From: Pseudomonas sp. Leaf48
Lineage (GTDB): Bacteria; Pseudomonadota; Gammaproteobacteria; Pseudomonadales; Pseudomonadaceae
Direction of reading: 5' to 3'
Assembly: GCF_001421885.1 (NCBI RefSeq)
Contig: NZ_LMLH01000012.1
Coordinates: 129,066 to 193,065, forward strand
Length of the DNA stretch: 64,000 nt
Numbering within the stretch: position 1 is the first letter of the stretch; the number at the start of each line of letters is the position of its first letter. Under the pieces are notes generated by a model. The model worked only from the letters and a program-made list of their open reading frames with translations, had not been told where the DNA came from and searched no databases. Position numbers and translations under genes: made by a program. Of this stretch, positions 35,977-44,794 are shown in pieces.

Positions 35977-36768
35977 TCACGCCGCTTTTGGTTTTGGCGG
36001 AAATTTAGGTGCGTGCAGACCCATCTGCATCGCTTGCTTGACCATGCCCATGATGTCTTCGTGGGCCAGGTCGAACAGGCGCTTGAGGTTCGGCAGAACG
36101 AAATACAACGGCTGCAGGATGTCGATGCGATAGGGCGTGCGCATGCATTCCAGCGGATTGAACGCCTGATGCTCAGGCTCGTCCGAGAGGCAGTACACGG
36201 TTTCTTTCGGTGAAGACAGAATGCCGCCGCCGTAGATGCGCTGGCCTTGCGGGGTATCGACCAGGCCGAACTCGATGGTCATCCAGTACAGGCGCGCCAG
36301 GTAGACGCGCTCCTCTTTGGAGGCCTTCAGACCCAGTTTGCCGTAGGTGTGGGTGAACTCGGCGAACCACGGGTTGGTCAGCAGCGGGCAGTGGCCAAAA
36401 ATCTCGTGGAAAATATCCGGTTCCTGCAGGTAATCCAGCTCTTGGCGGGTACGAATAAAGGTCGCCACTGGAAACTGCTTGCTGGCCAGCAATTCGAAGA
36501 AAGTCTGGAAGGGAATCAGTGCCGGTACCCGGGCAACCTGCCAGCCGGTGGTTTCACCGAGGACTTTGTTGATTTCGCCGAGTTGAGGAATGCGGTCGTG
36601 GGGCAGACCGAGTTTTTCGATACCGTCCAGGTATTCCTGGCACGCACGCCCTTCGATCACTTTCAGTTGACGAGTGATCAGCGTGTTCCACACCGCGTGT
36701 TCTTCGGCGGGGTAGTCGATAAAACCATGCGCATCGGGCTCGCGAGCCACGTATTGCGTCTGCTTCAT
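35977..36768 (-). CDS. phhA: Phenylalanine 4-monooxygenase PhhA
   Basis: A 263-residue iron- and pterin-dependent hydroxylase making tyrosine from phenylalanine. The iron ligands are H121 and H126 in DIFHEIFGHCPLL and E166 in YWMTIEFGLV. Length and motifs fit the bacterial family. It heads the phhAB-tyrB operon, with the regulator gene phhR divergent upstream. GGAGAG is close to the start codon on the minus strand. Confidence 0.97.
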   Translation of the reverse strand: MKQTQYVAREPDAHGFIDYPAEEHAVWNTLITRQLKVIEGRACQEYLDGIEKLGLPHDRIPQLGEINKVLGETTGWQVARVPALIPFQTFFELLASKQFPVATFIRTRQELDYLQEPDIFHEIFGHCPLLTNPWFAEFTHTYGKLGLKASKEERVYLARLYWMTIEFGLVDTPQGQRIYGGGILSSPKETVYCLSDEPEHQAFNPLECMRTPYRIDILQPLYFVLPNLKRLFDLAHEDIMGMVKQAMQMGLHAPKFPPKPKAA

Positions 36769-36889
36769 GCTGCTCTCCTGCTAGGGGATTTCGTTCTTGT
36801 TATGTGCTGCTATGGACCTAGGAATACCCCAAGGATTGCGTTGTTGCAGCAGGTGATTCGTGGTGTGCGTAGGAAAATTCGCTGATATT

Positions 36890-36907
36890 TGTAAAGTTTT
36901 CGTTACG
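36890..36907. promoter_or_regulatory. PhhR/TyrR-box-like site between phhA and phhR
   Basis: TGTAAA-N6-GTTACG matches the left half of TGTAAA-N6-TTTACA exactly and about half of the right arm. It sits 122 bp upstream of the phhA start. The right arm resembles the site before the permease. PhhR control of phhA is known in Pseudomonas; use of this site is inferred. Confidence 0.5.
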
Positions 36908-37029
36908 AAGCGGCCGGGGTCGCGCAGCTATTGAGTGTTTCTAGTTTGAAAAACGCTTTGTCTGTCACATAATCTTGACGACTATTTGGGTGCTTCTGCA
37001 GAAATCTCCGCCTCAAAGGCGCCGCCGCC

Positions 37030-37126
37030 CCCTGTGGGAGCGGGCTTGCTCGCGAAAGCGGTCTGTCTGATACATCAATGTTGGCTGCGTCTAAGCCTTC
37101 GCGAGCAAGCCCGCTCCCACAGGGGG
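37030..37126. repeat. REP inverted pair (BIME) between phhA and phhR
   Basis: Forward core GTGGGAGCGGGCTTGCTCGC and its perfect complement are about 48 bp apart, with CCCCCTGTGGG and CCCACAGGGGG continuing the arms outward. It ends 45 bp before the phhR start. Confidence 0.9.
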
Positions 37127-37171
37127 CTGCGCCAGGCATCAACTCCATCACCGCTTTTTCGGGTCTTTCAT

Positions 37172-38731
37172 ATGCGTATCAAAGTCCACTGCCAGAACCG
37201 CATCGGCATCCTGCGCGACATTCTCAACCTGCTGGTGGAATACGGCATCAATGTCGCTCGCGGCGAGGTGGGCGGAGAGCATGGCAACGCCATCTATCTG
37301 CATTGCCCGAACCTGATCAACATCCAGTTTCAGGCGTTGCGCCCCAAGTTCGAAGCGATCGCCGGGGTCTTCGGCGTCAAGCGCGTAGGCCTGATGCCCA
37401 GCGAACGCCGACACATGGAGCTCAATGCGCTGCTCGGCGCCCTGGAGTTTCCGGTGCTGTCGATCGACATGGGCGGCTCCATCGTTGCGGCTAACCGTGC
37501 GGCGGCGCAACTGCTCGGGGTGCGGGTCGACGAAGTGCCGGGGATTCCCTTGTCGCGTTATGCCGAGGATTTCGATTTGCCGGAGCTGGTGCGCGCCAAT
37601 AAATCGCGGATCAACGGGCTGCGGGTCAAGGTCAGGGGCGATGTGTTTCTCGCCGATATCGCGCCACTGCAGTCAGAGCATGACGACAGCGAAGCCATGG
37701 CGGGTGCGGTGCTGACCTTGCACCGTGCCGACCGCGTCGGCGAGCGCATTTATAACGTGCGCAAGCAGGAGCTGCGCGGCTTCGACAGTATTTTTCAGAG
37801 TTCGAAAGTCATGGCCGCAGTGGTGCGCGAGGCGCGGCGGATGGCACCGCTGGATGCGCCGCTATTGATAGAAGGCGAAACCGGCACCGGCAAGGAATTG
37901 CTCGCGCGCGCCTGTCATCTGGCCAGCCCGCGCGGACAGTCACCCTTGATGGCGCTCAATTGCGCCGGACTGCCGGAGTCCATGGCCGAGACCGAGCTGT
38001 TCGGATACGGGCCTGGTGCCTTCGAGGGCGCGCGTGCCGAAGGCAAGCTCGGGCTGCTTGAGCTGACGGCGGGCGGCACACTGTTTCTCGATGGCGTGGG
38101 GGAAATGAGCCCGCGCCTGCAGGTGAAATTGCTGCGCTTCCTGCAGGACGGTTGCTTCCGTCGGGTGGGCAGTGATGAAGAGGTCTACCTCGATGTGCGC
38201 GTGATCTGCGCGACCCAGGTCGACCTGTCCGAATTGTGCGCCCGGGGCGAGTTTCGTCAGGACCTGTATCACCGTTTGAACGTGTTGTCGCTGCACATCC
38301 CACCGTTGCGCGAGTGCCTCGACGGTTTGCCACCTCTGGTCGAGCACTTCCTCGACCAGGCCAGCCGGCAGATTGGCTGCCCGCTGCCCAAGCTCGCCCC
38401 GGCGGCCATGGAGCGGCTCAGTCACTACCACTGGCCAGGTAACGTGCGGCAGCTGGAGAACGTGTTGTTCCAGGCGGTTTCCCTGTGCGACGGCGGCACG
38501 GTCAAGGCCGAGCACATTCGTTTGCCGGATTATGGTGTGCGCCAGCCCCTTGGCGATTTTTCCCTGGACGGTGGGTTGGACGAGATCGTCGGGCGTTTCG
38601 AGAAGGCGGTGCTGGAACGGCTGTATTCGGAACATGCCAGTAGCCGCTTGCTCGGCAAGCGACTGGGCGTCTCTCATACAACGATTGCCAACAAGTTGCG
38701 CGAATATGAAATAGGCAAACTTGAGCGTTGA
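37172..38731 (+). CDS. phhR: Aromatic amino acid regulator PhhR (TyrR family)
   Basis: A 519-residue regulator. It has an N-terminal ACT-like domain (1-75), a PAS domain (about 85-190), an AAA+ domain with Walker A GETGTGKE (235-242), and a C-terminal helix-turn-helix (GKRLGVSHTTIANKLREY). The sigma-54 loop that is GAFTGA in classical activators reads GAFEGA (282-287), and the Walker B acidic pair DE reads DG (307-308). E. coli TyrR, which works with sigma-70, also lacks GAFTGA. Divergent phhA is the likely target. The ATG at 37172 gives the usual length. Confidence 0.95.
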   Translation: MRIKVHCQNRIGILRDILNLLVEYGINVARGEVGGEHGNAIYLHCPNLINIQFQALRPKFEAIAGVFGVKRVGLMPSERRHMELNALLGALEFPVLSIDMGGSIVAANRAAAQLLGVRVDEVPGIPLSRYAEDFDLPELVRANKSRINGLRVKVRGDVFLADIAPLQSEHDDSEAMAGAVLTLHRADRVGERIYNVRKQELRGFDSIFQSSKVMAAVVREARRMAPLDAPLLIEGETGTGKELLARACHLASPRGQSPLMALNCAGLPESMAETELFGYGPGAFEGARAEGKLGLLELTAGGTLFLDGVGEMSPRLQVKLLRFLQDGCFRRVGSDEEVYLDVRVICATQVDLSELCARGEFRQDLYHRLNVLSLHIPPLRECLDGLPPLVEHFLDQASRQIGCPLPKLAPAAMERLSHYHWPGNVRQLENVLFQAVSLCDGGTVKAEHIRLPDYGVRQPLGDFSLDGGLDEIVGRFEKAVLERLYSEHASSRLLGKRLGVSHTTIANKLREYEIGKLER

Positions 38732-38763
38732 GGAAATATTTAATTAAGAGCTGTTACTAGATG

Positions 38764-38784
38764 CTAGTGATTCACTAGTGATTC
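38764..38784. promoter_or_regulatory. CTAG-rich repeat motif upstream of the nap promoter
   Basis: CTAGTGATTC occurs twice with an 11-bp period (38764 and 38775), and CTAGTGATTCACTAG forms a 15-bp odd palindrome. A third CTAGATG precedes it. The spacing of one helical turn is typical of a protein site. It lies 31 bp upstream of the FNR-type box. The protein is unknown. Confidence 0.35.
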
Positions 38785-38815
38785 CAGTTCCTATTTAAGC
38801 AGTTACCCCCTGCCA

Positions 38816-38857
38816 TTGATCCAAATCATGGAAGTTACCCAATAGGCCATCTATGCT
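38816..38857 (+). promoter_or_regulatory. FNR/ANR-type promoter of the nap operon
   Basis: TTGAT-N4-ATCAT (38816-38829) differs from the FNR/ANR consensus TTGAT-N4-ATCAA at one base. A TATGCT -10 element lies at 38852-38857, so the box centre falls at about -41.5 from the predicted start near 38864, the class II activator geometry. This implies induction under low oxygen by ANR or DNR. Confidence 0.7.
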
Positions 38858-38886
38858 CTTCTCAACGTTTGGCAGGAGCGCTGACC

Positions 38887-39054
38887 ATGTCATCAATGGA
38901 TGACTCTACCCGGCGAGTTCGCAAAGAAACTCGCCTGTTCTATTTCCTGATCATCGTCCTGTTTCCACTGTTATCGGTGGCGATAGTCGGTGGTTACGGC
39001 TTTTTCGTCTGGTTTCTGCAAATGCTCCTCGGTCCGCCAGGCCCCCCAAACTGA
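38887..39054 (+). CDS. napE: Periplasmic nitrate reductase NapE
   Basis: A 55-residue membrane protein with one strong helix (FLIIVLFPLLSVAIVGGYGFFVW) and a Pro/Gly-rich end (LGPPGPPN). The family's role in the Nap complex is unclear. It is the first gene of the nap operon. AGGAG with spacing 9 supports the ATG at 38887. The napD ATG is 44 bp past its stop. Confidence 0.9.
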   Translation: MSSMDDSTRRVRKETRLFYFLIIVLFPLLSVAIVGGYGFFVWFLQMLLGPPGPPN

Positions 39055-39097
39055 AACTGATCGTCATCTATCTCTAATTCAGCAGAGAGTCCGGGTC

Positions 39098-39364
39098 ATG
39101 GAAAAGACGCTGCACATTGCCAGTCTGGTAGTACATGCCCGTCCGGCCCTGTTCGAAGCAGTGAAAGCCAACCTGCGTTTGCTCACGGGCGTCGAGCTTC
39201 ACCAGGAAAGCCCCGCCGGCAAATTGGTGGTAGTGCTGGAAACCGAACACGAAAGCCAGATTCTTCAGCGAATCGACCAGATCAATCGCTTGCCAGGCGT
39301 GCTCAATGCGGCCCTGGTTTATCACGAGATTCTCGATATAACGGGAGAAAGCACATGCCTATGA
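39098..39364 (+). CDS. napD: NapA maturation chaperone NapD
   Basis: An 88-residue cytoplasmic chaperone that binds the Tat signal of NapA and proofreads its folding. Conserved parts are [20 protein letters not shown] and [13 protein letters not shown]. It overlaps the start of napA by 10 bp, which couples chaperone and client. Confidence 0.92.
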   Translation: MEKTLHIASLVVHARPALFEAVKANLRLLTGVELHQESPAGKLVVVLETEHESQILQRIDQINRLPGVLNAALVYHEILDITGESTCL

Positions 39365-41859
39365 CGCGGCGAGAGTTTGTCAAAGTCCAGGCGGCCGGGA
39401 TCGCGGCTGCCGCTGCGGGCCTCCCGGTGTTTACCTCTGCCAGCAACCTGATCACCGAACAAGACATGGCGACCCTGGACTGGAACAAAGCGCCCTGTCG
39501 ATTTTGCGGCACCGGTTGCAGCGTCATGGTGGCGACCAAGGACAATAAGGTTGTTGCAACCCACGGTGACGTAAAAGCCGAGGTCAATCGCGGGTTGAAC
39601 TGCGTCAAAGGCTACTTTTTATCCAAGATCATGTACGGCGTGGATCGGCTGACCCAGCCGCTGTTACGCATGACCAATGGGCAATATGACAAACAAGGCG
39701 AGTTTCACCCGGTGTCCTGGGAACAGGCGTTCGATGTAATGGAGTTGAAGTACAAGGAGGCGCTGAAGAACAAGGGCGGGGAATCCGTCGCCATGTTCGG
39801 TTCCGGACAGTGGACGGTCTGGGAAGGCTACGCGGCTAACAAGTTGATGAAGGCGGGGTTTCGCTCCAACAACATCGACCCCAATGCACGCCATTGCATG
39901 GCCTCGGCGGTCATGGGGTTCATGCGCACTTTTGGTATCGATGAGCCAATGGGTTGTTATGACGATATCGAGGTCACCGATGCGTTCGTCTTGTGGGGTT
40001 CAAACATGGCGGAAATGCATCCGATTCTTTGGAGTCGGGTGACCGATCGGCGGTTGAGCCAGCCGAATGTGAAAGTGGCGGTGCTCTCTACGTTCGAACA
40101 CCGCAGTTTTGAACTGGCCGACATTCCGATGGTGTTCAAGCCGCAGACGGACCTGCTCATTCTCAATTACATCGCCAATCACATCATTGAAAGCGGTTCG
40201 GTCAACAAAGACTTCGTCAGCAAACACACCAAGTTCGCCAAAGGCACCGATGACATCGGCTACGGTTTGCGTGCCGATAATCCGCTGGAGATGAAAGCCA
40301 AGAATGCCGACAAGGCGAACACCTGGACCGACATCGACTTCGAGCAGTTCGCTGCTTTCGTAAAGCCCTACACCCTTGAGCGCACCGCGAAGGAAACCGG
40401 CGTACCAGCCGAGCGCCTCAAGGCATTGGCCGAACTGTACGCCGACCCCAAGCGCAAGGTGGTTTCGTTCTGGACCATGGGTTTCAACCAGCACACCCGC
40501 GGTGTTTGGGCCAACAACCTGATCTACAACATCCACCTGCTGACCGGGAAAATCAGCGAGCCTGGCAACAGTCCGTTCTCCCTGACGGGCCAGCCTTCGG
40601 CCTGCGGGACGGCACGTGAAGTGGGCACGTTCTCCCATCGCTTGCCGGCCGACCTGGTGGTCACCAACCCGGCGCACCGCGCCACCGCGGAAAAAATCTG
40701 GAAACTCCCGGCGGGCACCATCAAGGAAAAGGTCGGGTTCCACGCCGTGCAGCAAAGTCGCATGCTCAAGGACGGCGTGCTCAATGTGTACTGGACCATG
40801 GCCAGCAATAACATGCAGGCCGGGCCCAACATCATGCAGGAAGTATTGCCGGGTTGGCGCAACCCGGAGAACTTCGTGGTGGTGTCGGATGTGTATCCCA
40901 CCGTCTCGGCACAGGCGGCCGATCTGATTTTGCCAACGGCAATGTGGGTGGAGAAAGAGGGCGCGTACGGCAACGCAGAGCGGCGTACGCAGTTCTGGCA
41001 TCAACTGGTCTCGGCGCCGGGTGACGCCAAGTCGGACCTCTGGCAATTGGTCGAGTTTTCCAAACGCTTTAAAACCGACGAAGTCTGGCCGCAGGAGCTG
41101 TTGGCCAGTTCACCGCAATACCAGGGCAAGACCCTGTATGAGGTGCTGTTCAAGAATGGCCAGGTCGATCAGTTCCCGGTGGAACAAATGGCGCAGGGCT
41201 ACCAGAACGACGAGGCCCGGGATTTCGGTTTCTACCTGCAAAAAGGCCTGTTCGAAGAATATGCCCAGTTCGGCCGTGGACATGGTCATGACCTGGCGCC
41301 TTTTGATCGTTATCACTCCGAGCGCGGCTTGCGCTGGCCCGTCGTCGAAGGCAAGGAAACGCTCTGGCGCTTCCGCGAAGGCTACGACCCGTATGTCGAG
41401 AAGGGCAGTGGCGTGCAGTTCTACGGCTACCCCGACAAGAGAGCGATCATCTTCGCACTGCCTTACGAGCCTCCTGCAGAAGCCCCGGACGCGGACTTCC
41501 CGTTCTGGCTGAGCACCGGTCGGGTGCTTGAACATTGGCACACCGGGACCATGACCCAGCGTGTCGAGGAGCTCCATAAAGCGATCCCCGATGCGCTGGT
41601 CTACATGCACCCGGCCGATGCCAGGGCCTTGAATGCCCGGCGTGGCAGCGAAGTGAAGCTGATCAGTCGGCGCGGCGAGATGCGTGCGCGGATTGAAACC
41701 CGGGGGCGCAACAAGCCGCCCCAAGGCCTGGTGTTCGTGCCGTTTTTCGATGCCAACAAGCTGATCAACAAAGTCACGCTTGATGCAACGGACCCGATCT
41801 CAAAACAGACCGATTACAAGAAATGCGCGATCAGGATTGAGTTGATCGCGACGGCATAA
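39355..41859 (+). CDS. napA: Periplasmic nitrate reductase catalytic subunit NapA
   Basis: An 834-residue molybdoenzyme that reduces nitrate in the periplasm. A twin-arginine motif (TRREFVK, residues 4-10) leads the Tat signal. A [4Fe-4S] cluster is held by C48, C51, C55 and C83 (CRFCGTGC, then NCVKG). The molybdenum Cys ligand is C181 (ARHCMASA). Molybdopterin-binding segments run to the end, [14 protein letters not shown]. Electrons arrive from NapB and NapC encoded next. Confidence 0.98.
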   Translation: MPMTRREFVKVQAAGIAAAAAGLPVFTSASNLITEQDMATLDWNKAPCRFCGTGCSVMVATKDNKVVATHGDVKAEVNRGLNCVKGYFLSKIMYGVDRLTQPLLRMTNGQYDKQGEFHPVSWEQAFDVMELKYKEALKNKGGESVAMFGSGQWTVWEGYAANKLMKAGFRSNNIDPNARHCMASAVMGFMRTFGIDEPMGCYDDIEVTDAFVLWGSNMAEMHPILWSRVTDRRLSQPNVKVAVLSTFEHRSFELADIPMVFKPQTDLLILNYIANHIIESGSVNKDFVSKHTKFAKGTDDIGYGLRADNPLEMKAKNADKANTWTDIDFEQFAAFVKPYTLERTAKETGVPAERLKALAELYADPKRKVVSFWTMGFNQHTRGVWANNLIYNIHLLTGKISEPGNSPFSLTGQPSACGTAREVGTFSHRLPADLVVTNPAHRATAEKIWKLPAGTIKEKVGFHAVQQSRMLKDGVLNVYWTMASNNMQAGPNIMQEVLPGWRNPENFVVVSDVYPTVSAQAADLILPTAMWVEKEGAYGNAERRTQFWHQLVSAPGDAKSDLWQLVEFSKRFKTDEVWPQELLASSPQYQGKTLYEVLFKNGQVDQFPVEQMAQGYQNDEARDFGFYLQKGLFEEYAQFGRGHGHDLAPFDRYHSERGLRWPVVEGKETLWRFREGYDPYVEKGSGVQFYGYPDKRAIIFALPYEPPAEAPDADFPFWLSTGRVLEHWHTGTMTQRVEELHKAIPDALVYMHPADARALNARRGSEVKLISRRGEMRARIETRGRNKPPQGLVFVPFFDANKLINKVTLDATDPISKQTDYKKCAIRIELIATA

Positions 41860-41870
41860 GGAGAGCTTTC

Positions 41871-42362
41871 ATGAATTATCGTTCGCTGTCCTTTCTTGTC
41901 GTGCTGCTGACGTGGCTGCCCACGACATTTGCCGCAGAGCCCGCTTACCCCCTGGATGCACCGGCACCGGATGGTCGCAGAGCCGGCGGGACCCTGACCC
42001 AGGAGCTGCCGGCACCGCCTATCGCAGAAGACGAGAACAAGGACCTCAAGCGTGAGCGCAATTACCCCGAGCAACCGCCCACCATACCCCACAGTATTCG
42101 CGGGTATGCCATCGACATGAACAGCAATAAGTGCCTGACCTGCCACAGTCGCGCCAACAGTGCGCGTACCCAGGCGCCGATGATCAGCATCACTCACTAC
42201 ATGGACCGTGACGGCCAGGCTCTGGCGGCGGTGTCGCCGCGCCGCTACTTCTGCAACCAGTGTCACGTGCCGCAAAAGGATGTGAAGCCACTGGTGAACA
42301 ACAGCTTCAAGAACATCGACCAGGTCTTGCAAGATGAAATACACCAGCAGCCGAAACCTTGA
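41871..42362 (+). CDS. napB: Diheme cytochrome c NapB
   Basis: A 163-residue periplasmic electron-transfer subunit with an N-terminal signal peptide (cleaved near TFA-AEP). Two CXXCH sites, CLTCH (88-92) and CNQCH (128-132), bind haems. It passes electrons from NapC to NapA. It follows napA by 11 bp. Confidence 0.96.
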   Translation: MNYRSLSFLVVLLTWLPTTFAAEPAYPLDAPAPDGRRAGGTLTQELPAPPIAEDENKDLKRERNYPEQPPTIPHSIRGYAIDMNSNKCLTCHSRANSARTQAPMISITHYMDRDGQALAAVSPRRYFCNQCHVPQKDVKPLVNNSFKNIDQVLQDEIHQQPKP

Positions 42363-42371
42363 GGAGAGGCC

Positions 42372-42968
42372 ATGAAATCTTTGCTTGCCTTGTTCAAGGA
42401 TTATTGGGGTGTGCTGCGTCGGCCCAGCGTGCATTACAGCCTGGGTTTTCTGACCCTCGGCGGGTTTATCGCCGGGGTGATTTTCTGGGGTGGATTCAAC
42501 ACCGCGCTGGAAGCGACCAACACCGAGCAGTTCTGCACGTCCTGCCATGAAATGCGCGACAACGTTTTCGTCGAGTTGCAGGAAACCATCCACTACACCA
42601 ACCGTTCGGGCGTGCGCGCCACGTGCCCGGACTGTCACGTCCCTCACGAGTGGACGCACAAGATCGCCCGCAAGATGCAGGCTTCCAAGGAGGTCTGGGG
42701 TAAGCTGTTCGGCACTATCAGCACCCGGGACAAGTTCCTGGACATGCGCCGGGAGCTGGCCGAACACGAGTGGGCACGGCTCAAGGCCAACGATTCGCGG
42801 GAGTGTCGCAACTGCCATAACTTCGAGTTCATGGACTTCACACGCCAGGGCAAGCGCGCCGCCAACATGCACTCCACCTCGTTGGCCAGCGGCCAGGCAA
42901 CCTGTATCGACTGCCATAAAGGCATTGCTCACAAGTTGCCCGACATGAGCGGCGTGAAAGGCTGGTAG
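42372..42968 (+). CDS. napC: Membrane-bound tetraheme cytochrome NapC
   Basis: A 198-residue NapC/NirT-family quinol dehydrogenase. One N-terminal TM helix anchors four CXXCH sites: CTSCH (55), CPDCH (85), CRNCH (145) and CIDCH (178). It delivers electrons from menaquinol/ubiquinol to NapB. It ends the operon, which lacks napF, napG and napH. Confidence 0.96.
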   Translation: MKSLLALFKDYWGVLRRPSVHYSLGFLTLGGFIAGVIFWGGFNTALEATNTEQFCTSCHEMRDNVFVELQETIHYTNRSGVRATCPDCHVPHEWTHKIARKMQASKEVWGKLFGTISTRDKFLDMRRELAEHEWARLKANDSRECRNCHNFEFMDFTRQGKRAANMHSTSLASGQATCIDCHKGIAHKLPDMSGVKGW

Positions 42969-43097
42969 CCGGCTTTTCACGGCGTTGCCGCCAAGCGGCA
43001 TCAGCGCGCCGGTTTTTCGTCTTCGATACATCGTTCAATTCCCTTCCGATCAGCCCCAGCCCCCTGTTTAAAAGGGGTTGGCGCCGCTGCGCGCAAG

Positions 43098-43115
43098 TTG
43101 GTCTGCAAATTGCTA
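43098..43115 (+). promoter_or_regulatory. Sigma-54 (-24/-12) promoter of flgF
   Basis: TTGG (43098-43101), then 8 bases, then TTGC (43110-43113) matches the sigma-54 consensus spacing (GG-N10-GC). It lies about 57 bp upstream of the flgF start. In Pseudomonas these genes belong to the sigma-54/FleR-dependent flagellar class. Confidence 0.6.
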
Positions 43116-43170
43116 CAACCTGCGCAACACAGCGGTGGGCGGCAACCGTCCGGCATGCAGAGGAAAGATT

Positions 43171-43911
43171 GTGGACAAGTACCTTTATGTGGCAATGACC
43201 GGCGCCAGCCAGAATGCACTGGCGCAAAAGGCTCATGCCAACAACCTCGCGAACATCTCCACCAACGGCTTCCAGAAGGACCTGGAGCAGGCGCGTTCGA
43301 TGCCGGTGTTCGGTGACAGCTTTCCGGCGCGTGCGTTTGCCATGTCTGAACGCCCGGCCACCGACTTCTCCCCTGGCAGCCTGGTGGAAACCGGCCGCGA
43401 CCTCGATGTTGCCGTGCAAGGCAATGGCTGGCTGGCGGTGCAGAACCCCGATGGCGGCGAAAGCTACGTGCGTACCGGTAGCCTGGTGGTCGACGCCCTG
43501 GGCGTGCTGCGCGCTGGCAATGGCATGCCGGTGATCGGCAATGGCGGGCCGATTGCCGTGCCGCCCGAGCAACAAATCGAGGTGGGCGAGGACGGCACCA
43601 TCAGCATTCGCGCGATGGGCGAAGGCCCTCGTGTCATGGCGGAAGTCGACCGCATCAAGCTGGTCAACCCGGACATCAAGAACATGACCAAAGGCCTGGA
43701 CGGTTCGATTCACACCCGGGACGGCCAGCCGGCGCAAGCCGATGCCAACGTCAAGCTGGTGTCCGGGTTCCTTGAGTCGAGCAACGTCAATGCCGTGGAC
43801 GAGATGACCTCGGTACTGGCCCTGGCCAAGCAATTCGAACTGCACATCAAGATGATGAACACCGCCAAAGACGATGACCAGGCCATGGCTCGGGTCTTGC
43901 AGATCAGCTAA
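43171..43911 (+). CDS. flgF: Flagellar proximal rod protein FlgF
   Basis: A 246-residue rod subunit exported through the flagellar secretion apparatus. The N-terminal rod signature (AMTGASQNALAQKAHANNLANISTNGF) and C-terminal FLESSNVNAVDEMTSVLALAKQFE are typical. The GTG at 43171 has AGAGGA upstream and gives the family length. It starts the flgFGHIJKL operon. flgB to flgE are not immediately upstream here, where nap lies. Confidence 0.95.
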   Translation: MDKYLYVAMTGASQNALAQKAHANNLANISTNGFQKDLEQARSMPVFGDSFPARAFAMSERPATDFSPGSLVETGRDLDVAVQGNGWLAVQNPDGGESYVRTGSLVVDALGVLRAGNGMPVIGNGGPIAVPPEQQIEVGEDGTISIRAMGEGPRVMAEVDRIKLVNPDIKNMTKGLDGSIHTRDGQPAQADANVKLVSGFLESSNVNAVDEMTSVLALAKQFELHIKMMNTAKDDDQAMARVLQIS

Positions 43912-43956
43912 TTATCAGAACGTCGCGCCGTAAAACAGGCGCACGAGGAGAATCGA

Positions 43957-44742
43957 ATGCTTCCGGCTCTATGGGTTGCCAAAACAGGTCTGTCCGCCCA
44001 GGACACCAACCTCACCACCATTTCCAACAACCTGGCCAACGTATCGACCACGGGCTTCAAACGTGATCGCGCCGAGTTCCAGGACCTGCTCTATCAGATC
44101 AAGCGTCAGCCAGGCGCCCAGTCGACCCAGGACAGCGAACTGCCGTCGGGTCTGCAACTGGGTACCGGTGTGCGCATCGTCGGCACCCAGAAAAACTTCA
44201 CCGCCGGCAGCCTGCAAACCACCGAGCAGCCGCTGGACATGGCCATCGACGGTCGCGGTTTCTTCCAGATCCTGCAACCGGACGGCACCACGTCCTACAC
44301 CCGTGACGGTACGTTCCACCTGGACTCCAATGGTCAGATCGTCAACGCCAGCGGCTTCGCCCTGGAACCGGCCATTGTCATTCCGAACGACGCGCAAACC
44401 TTCACCGTCGGTCGTGACGGCACCGTGTCCATCACCGTTGCCGGCAACCCGGCTTCCCAGGTGATCGGCAACCTGCAAACCGCCGACTTCATCAACCCGG
44501 CCGGTCTGCAGGCAGTGGGCAACAATCTGTTCCTGGAAACCGCTGCCAGTGGCGCGCCGCAAGTCGGCACTCCGGGCCTGGCTGGCTTCGGCACCACGCT
44601 GCAGAACACCCTGGAAACTTCCAACGTCAGCACCGTTGAGGAGATGGTCAACATGATCACCACTCAGCGCGCCTACGAGATGAACTCCAAGGTGATCTCC
44701 ACCGCCGACCAGATGCTCTCGTTCGTAACGCAGAATCTGTAA
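43957..44742 (+). CDS. flgG: Flagellar distal rod protein FlgG
   Basis: A 261-residue rod protein joining the basal body to the hook. Signature segments are TNLTTISNNLANVSTTGFKRDRAEFQDL at the N terminus and ETSNVSTVEEMVNMITTQRAYEMNSKVIS at the C terminus, the coiled helices conserved across rod, hook and HAP proteins. Forms one operon with flgF and flgH. Confidence 0.97.
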   Translation: MLPALWVAKTGLSAQDTNLTTISNNLANVSTTGFKRDRAEFQDLLYQIKRQPGAQSTQDSELPSGLQLGTGVRIVGTQKNFTAGSLQTTEQPLDMAIDGRGFFQILQPDGTTSYTRDGTFHLDSNGQIVNASGFALEPAIVIPNDAQTFTVGRDGTVSITVAGNPASQVIGNLQTADFINPAGLQAVGNNLFLETAASGAPQVGTPGLAGFGTTLQNTLETSNVSTVEEMVNMITTQRAYEMNSKVISTADQMLSFVTQNL

Positions 44743-44794
44743 TCAAGTCTATGAGGCGGTCATGAGGCCGCCTGCAACACCGTGAGGTAGGGTC

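Noticed and set aside
36769..36889. Sigma-54 promoter for phhA
   Set aside because: No GG-N10-GC arrangement with acceptable -24/-12 sequence was found on the minus strand.
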